A stretch of DNA of 64,000 bases from assembly GCF_002646595.1 (NCBI RefSeq), contig NZ_PDUD01000043.1, positions 1 to 64,000 of the forward strand, in the 5' to 3' direction. This stretch comes from Flavilitoribacter nigricans DSM 23189 = NBRC 102662 (GTDB lineage: Bacteria; Bacteroidota; Bacteroidia; Chitinophagales; Saprospiraceae). Under the pieces are notes generated by a model. That model made no database searches, was not told the DNA's origin, and saw only the letters and a list, made by a program, of their open reading frames with translations. Position numbers and translations under genes: made by a program. The stretch's first letter is position 1. Each line of letters opens with the position of its first letter. This document shows positions 60,988 through 64,000 of this stretch, in pieces.

Positions 60988-63054
60988 CTATTCGCCGGAA
61001 TCCGCGAAACTGGCAGAGGAATCTGCCAAATAGTTCAATTCTCCTAATTCAATGATATTTTTTAGATCTTCCCTGGATTGATAGGTGATTTCTCGATTGA
61101 ATAGATCCATTTCAAAGTCCTGCCGGGACTTGATGTAATCATCCAAATTGCTAAAATAAGTTGTGGTGTCTTTTTGCAGATCATTCTGCTTTTGCTGGAG
61201 CACAGCACTTACCTTCAATTTCATAGTATTCAACGCGGTCATGGCGTCCTTTTGCTCTCCCAACAAAAGTTTCTGCAAAGATGTGTTCAGTCCGGCCGTT
61301 GAGGCAGCTACCTGTACTCCGTAGTACTCTGCCTGTTTTACGAGCGGCTCGGGCTTTCCGGTGCCCATATAGATAGCATTAGCTAGATCCGTGATGCTGC
61401 CTTCGTTATTTTCGGAAATTCCATCCATTAACTGTTTAACTACCTGGTAGTTATTGCCGCTCCCTTGTTTGTCGCCCTCTCCACGATAAGCTGCATATAA
61501 ACCTACCAAAGACTGCGCATATTGATTAAATGCTACCGCAGCTGCAGTTATACTTTTGGCTGCATCTAAAGATTTGGACTGATTGATAGGGATGTCCTTA
61601 TCTAGATCATCCGATAATTTGTTTAGCAGATTGGATGTGTAGTCTGAAACCCTGGTTATGATCTGTCGGTCGTACGTAGCACTAATTAATTCTCCCTGGG
61701 TACCCTGCTCTACCAGATCTTCAAAAGTCTTACTAATACCTGACCTTATTATATTCCTCAGATCTTTTTTAAATTCTTTTTCTTGCTTTCTCCCAATATG
61801 CAATTTGTGGCGCTGCACAAAATTGTCCACCAGCTTTTCAACACTTTCAAAATGCGGAGTGCTATTGTTAAAGGCTCCGGTATCTATACCCGTTCCGGTA
61901 TCTATGCCTGTTCCGGTATCTATGCCTGTATCCATACTTGATCCGGTAGAAACTGAACCCCGAAAATCTTTCTGTATTCTCTTCTGGGCTCCGGCAATGA
62001 TCTCTTGTTGTTTTCTGATATCCTCCAACATTTGATCAGTACGCACATCTACCGGTGGTGGATTATAGATGTTCTGAAAAAGTTTGGTTTGTAATGTGGT
62101 GTAGAAGTGCATTTTGTCAGGTTGAGGAAAAATTTGGGTAACTGCATCTTCTAATTCTGCGATTAGTTCCTCTTTCTTTATGTTAGATATTACGCTGGAA
62201 GGGATACCATTGATAGTAGTATTGATCCAATTCCTTATCGATGTCTCATTATTGGGATCATAACTGCTCAACGCCCCTTTCAGCCTGTTGAGGATATCCT
62301 CAGTATTTTGCTCAACCTCCTCCTCGGTTTGCTCCTTACTAGCCAGAATTTCCCAAATAGTTGGACAAAAATGTTCTGGCCATATACCAGTAGCATCACT
62401 TTCTGCACAAGGTGATACACCGGAACCTGTTGGAATAGGTAAGGGTTCACCGGTATTGGGAGACTTGCTCTCAAATTCACTCCATGAAGCACCTTTTAAT
62501 TTTTGGGAGGTATCCAAAACAAGTTTATTAAGGCCATCTACTATTTCCTGTTGCTTGGGAACCCCTAAATTTTTCTCCAACTGAAAAATAGATGCTTCTA
62601 TCCATAATACAAATGAAAGTTTGTCTTTAGGAGCATTCCCTTCGCTGATCAGATCTACGTAGGTACCTTCGAAAACATCATGAATAGTCTGTAGCAGATT
62701 GATACTCCTAATTTCTTGTTCATCATCAGCCAGGGTATTTTCCTTCAATATATTGAAGATGATGTTTCGAAATTGAACGGGAGATTTTGAAGGGGTATCG
62801 GATAGGATATCCTTCCAATCTGGGGCCTTGGAATACGGAACTGGACCTCCAAGCTCTTCGGCAGCAGTCCTAAGATTAGATTCTTTTTCGGTGAATGTTT
62901 GCAGATCTTTAGTATCCTGGCCCGCTATCTTAACTTCGTTTGTGGAAATAGTCTTCAGGATCTCATCAATATCCTTCAGAAAATTATTCCACATTTGTTT
63001 GGAGTTGGTAGGCTTTTTCTTCCCATTGGAATTGCCCGCATTTTGTTCTGCCAT
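60988..63054 (-). CDS. Large helical protein with Ile-Asp-Thr-Gly repeats, eCIS neighbourhood
   Basis: A 688-residue protein with no signal peptide, acidic and almost wholly helical. A Lys/Asn-rich start (AEQNAGNSNGKKKPTNSK) precedes helices to about 370. Residues about 376-398 are a short repeat of GIDTGT from an 18-base DNA repeat. The second half has long coiled helices (SLQKLLLGEQKDAMTALNTMKLK, VLQQKQNDLQKDTTTYFSNLDDYI). No family is recognised. It heads the operon that diverges from the sheath gene, so it may share its promoter region and be part of the injector. Confidence 0.65.
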   Translation of the reverse strand: MAEQNAGNSNGKKKPTNSKQMWNNFLKDIDEILKTISTNEVKIAGQDTKDLQTFTEKESNLRTAAEELGGPVPYSKAPDWKDILSDTPSKSPVQFRNIIFNILKENTLADDEQEIRSINLLQTIHDVFEGTYVDLISEGNAPKDKLSFVLWIEASIFQLEKNLGVPKQQEIVDGLNKLVLDTSQKLKGASWSEFESKSPNTGEPLPIPTGSGVSPCAESDATGIWPEHFCPTIWEILASKEQTEEEVEQNTEDILNRLKGALSSYDPNNETSIRNWINTTINGIPSSVISNIKKEELIAELEDAVTQIFPQPDKMHFYTTLQTKLFQNIYNPPPVDVRTDQMLEDIRKQQEIIAGAQKRIQKDFRGSVSTGSSMDTGIDTGTGIDTGTGIDTGAFNNSTPHFESVEKLVDNFVQRHKLHIGRKQEKEFKKDLRNIIRSGISKTFEDLVEQGTQGELISATYDRQIITRVSDYTSNLLNKLSDDLDKDIPINQSKSLDAAKSITAAAVAFNQYAQSLVGLYAAYRGEGDKQGSGNNYQVVKQLMDGISENNEGSITDLANAIYMGTGKPEPLVKQAEYYGVQVAASTAGLNTSLQKLLLGEQKDAMTALNTMKLKVSAVLQQKQNDLQKDTTTYFSNLDDYIKSRQDFEMDLFNREITYQSREDLKNIIELGELNYLADSSASFADSGE
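61876..61929. repeat. 18-base tandem repeat inside the 688-residue protein gene
   Basis: Three consecutive copies of TCCGGTATCTATGCCTGT (the first differs at two positions). In frame they encode a GIDTGT repeat. Copy number may vary between strains. Confidence 0.85.
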
Positions 63055-63568
63055 ACTGGATTTAATTTGTGTCTGGTTTAAGTTTTAGATGTATTTTACT
63101 GAGAAGACATCTCAAAAATGTGTTTGATGGTGAAAAAGAAGGATTTTGGAGATGGCTTCAATTTATTTTCCAAAAAGGCCAGTAGCCTATACCTTTCGGT
63201 ATCTGCACTGTTTAAGCAATTAGTGATATTCCCTAATATCAAAATTAGAGTAAAGCAGAACAAAAGGTTAATCGAGTAGATATAAACCTTTTTATTTTAT
63301 CATTACCTTTTTATTAATGCATCACAACCCGATGCATTAAGCAAATCATTCCGGATAATACGGAATTCTAATTACTCCTAAGACTAATTGAAATTATTTA
63401 AAAAAATGAAGTAATAGAAAATTTTTCAAGAAAGGAAATGAACAGGAATAAAATTAAAAAAAATCTTTATTTAAAGAATAATATTATGATAGATATTTGG
63501 ATTTGTATACATTTATTCGCGTAAATAAGATCATTCTCACAAATACCTACCTGAAACCCAATAATAAT
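63055..63568. promoter_or_regulatory. Divergent AT-rich control region of the injection-system genes
   Basis: About 510 bases without gene, strongly AT-rich from 63250 to 63540, between the divergent starts at 63054 (minus) and 63569 (plus). Contains GCATCACAACCCGATGC (about 63319-63335), a short GCATC...GATGC symmetry. Promoters for both sides should lie here; no exact motif is claimed. Confidence 0.5.
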
Positions 63569-64000
63569 ATGATGAACGCTAATAATCCCATGACCCCAGG
63601 GGTTTACACTGTGGAAAAAAATGCATTTCCACCATCAATTGCACAGGTTCCAACCGCGATTCCAGCATTTATCGGTTATACCGAAAAAGCCGAACGGAAC
63701 GGTAAATCTTTGATCAACCAACCGCTGCTCATCAACTCTCTGAGCGAATATAACCGCTATTTCGGCGGTGCTCCGGAATATCAATTCCCAATCAATTTAG
63801 TGCCAAAACCCGCTGATGGCAGTATGATTCCCCCGGGTAGCTATGACTTCACGGTTTCAGGTAAATATTATAAGATCGGACCAGCAAAGGTAGGGCTATT
63901 CTATATGTACAATAGCCTGCGCCTATTCTATCTAAATGGGGGAGGCCCGGCTTACATTGTATCTGTAGGTACTTATCTTCAGCCTACCTACAATGATAAT
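63569..64000 (+). CDS. Contractile tail sheath protein, N-terminal part
   Basis: The first 144 codons; the gene continues beyond the window. The start is ATG 63569 (a second Met follows at once). NPMTPGVYTVEKNAFPPSIAQVPTAIPAFIGYTEKA is the conserved N-terminal sheath signature of phage-tail-like particles (PGVY.EE....pi....T..pafiG.T). LINSLSEYNRYFGG is the next conserved helix-turn, and SLRLFYLNGGGPAYIVSVG is the typical strand ending GGGxxYiVsVG. Sheath subunits of this type belong to eCIS (Afp/PVC/MAC-like) or T6SS-iv particles. It is the anchor for reading the effectors in this window. Confidence 0.88.
   Translation, partial: MMNANNPMTPGVYTVEKNAFPPSIAQVPTAIPAFIGYTEKAERNGKSLINQPLLINSLSEYNRYFGGAPEYQFPINLVPKPADGSMIPPGSYDFTVSGKYYKIGPAKVGLFYMYNSLRLFYLNGGGPAYIVSVGTYLQPTYNDN

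Overview
The window looks like a chromosomal segment of a Bacteroidota bacterium, most likely of the Saprospiria/Cytophagia type. The signs are: type IX secretion (T9SS) C-terminal sorting domains, a LytS/LytTR two-component pair with a Reg_prop/Y_Y_Y sensor, ECF sigma factors paired with CHAT-TPR lipoproteins, a short RpoD/SigA-type sigma factor, DUF5060-type glycoside hydrolase and the TIGR02587/TIGR02588 pair. No tRNA, rRNA or CRISPR array was seen.

Layout. (1) 1-8.6 kb is an accessory, partly AT-rich region whose minus-strand genes (lipoprotein fragment, S41 protease, DUF6624-like lipoprotein, two putative injection-system effectors and a small immunity-like protein) are separated by imperfect palindromes resembling integron attC sites. 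Two group II intron 3' ends lie in the opposite orientation, next to two of these genes. (2) 9-19 kb holds ordinary genes (NTR/TIMP-like membrane protein, GNAT, response regulator, YegP-like protein, sigma factor, glycoside hydrolase) plus low-complexity repeats and a broken aspartyl protease. (3) 19-30.6 kb holds a T9SS-exported thrombospondin-3-repeat protein, a caspase-like secreted protein, a lipoprotein, a LytS-type sensor kinase and its LytTR regulator, with several decayed remnants (AraC, T9SS sorting domains, ankyrin). (4) 30.9-38 kb is a stress/light-repair set: ferritin-like DUF892 protein, TIGR02588/TIGR02587, AraC regulator, deaminase and two overlapping photolyase/cryptochrome genes.

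(5) 38.4-52.4 kb is the most unusual chromosomal module. An ECF sigma factor, an anti-sigma-like membrane protein, a giant TPR-CHAT protease lipoprotein and a cholesterol-dependent-cytolysin-like lipoprotein are followed, after a terminator hairpin, by an overlapping operon of CHAT protease, double-P-loop STAND NTPase, membrane-anchored coiled-coil/WD40-like protein and outer-membrane barrel. Protease and pore-former side by side suggest protease-triggered membrane damage (inference). A truncated IS lies between this operon and its likely terminator.

(6) 53.9-64 kb is the edge of an extracellular contractile injection system (eCIS): the tail-sheath gene starts at 63569 and runs off the window. 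Divergent from it are two large unknown coiled-coil proteins, two glycosyltransferases and, further on, two more effectors. All four effectors (two here, two at 4.7-8.5 kb) share one N-terminal module; two also carry the DUF4157 HExxH domain. Their C-termini differ: one resembles Bacillus Tgl-type transglutaminase, one resembles an ADP-ribosyltransferase, and two are unrecognised. The picture is of a contractile injector with a set of interchangeable toxin cassettes.
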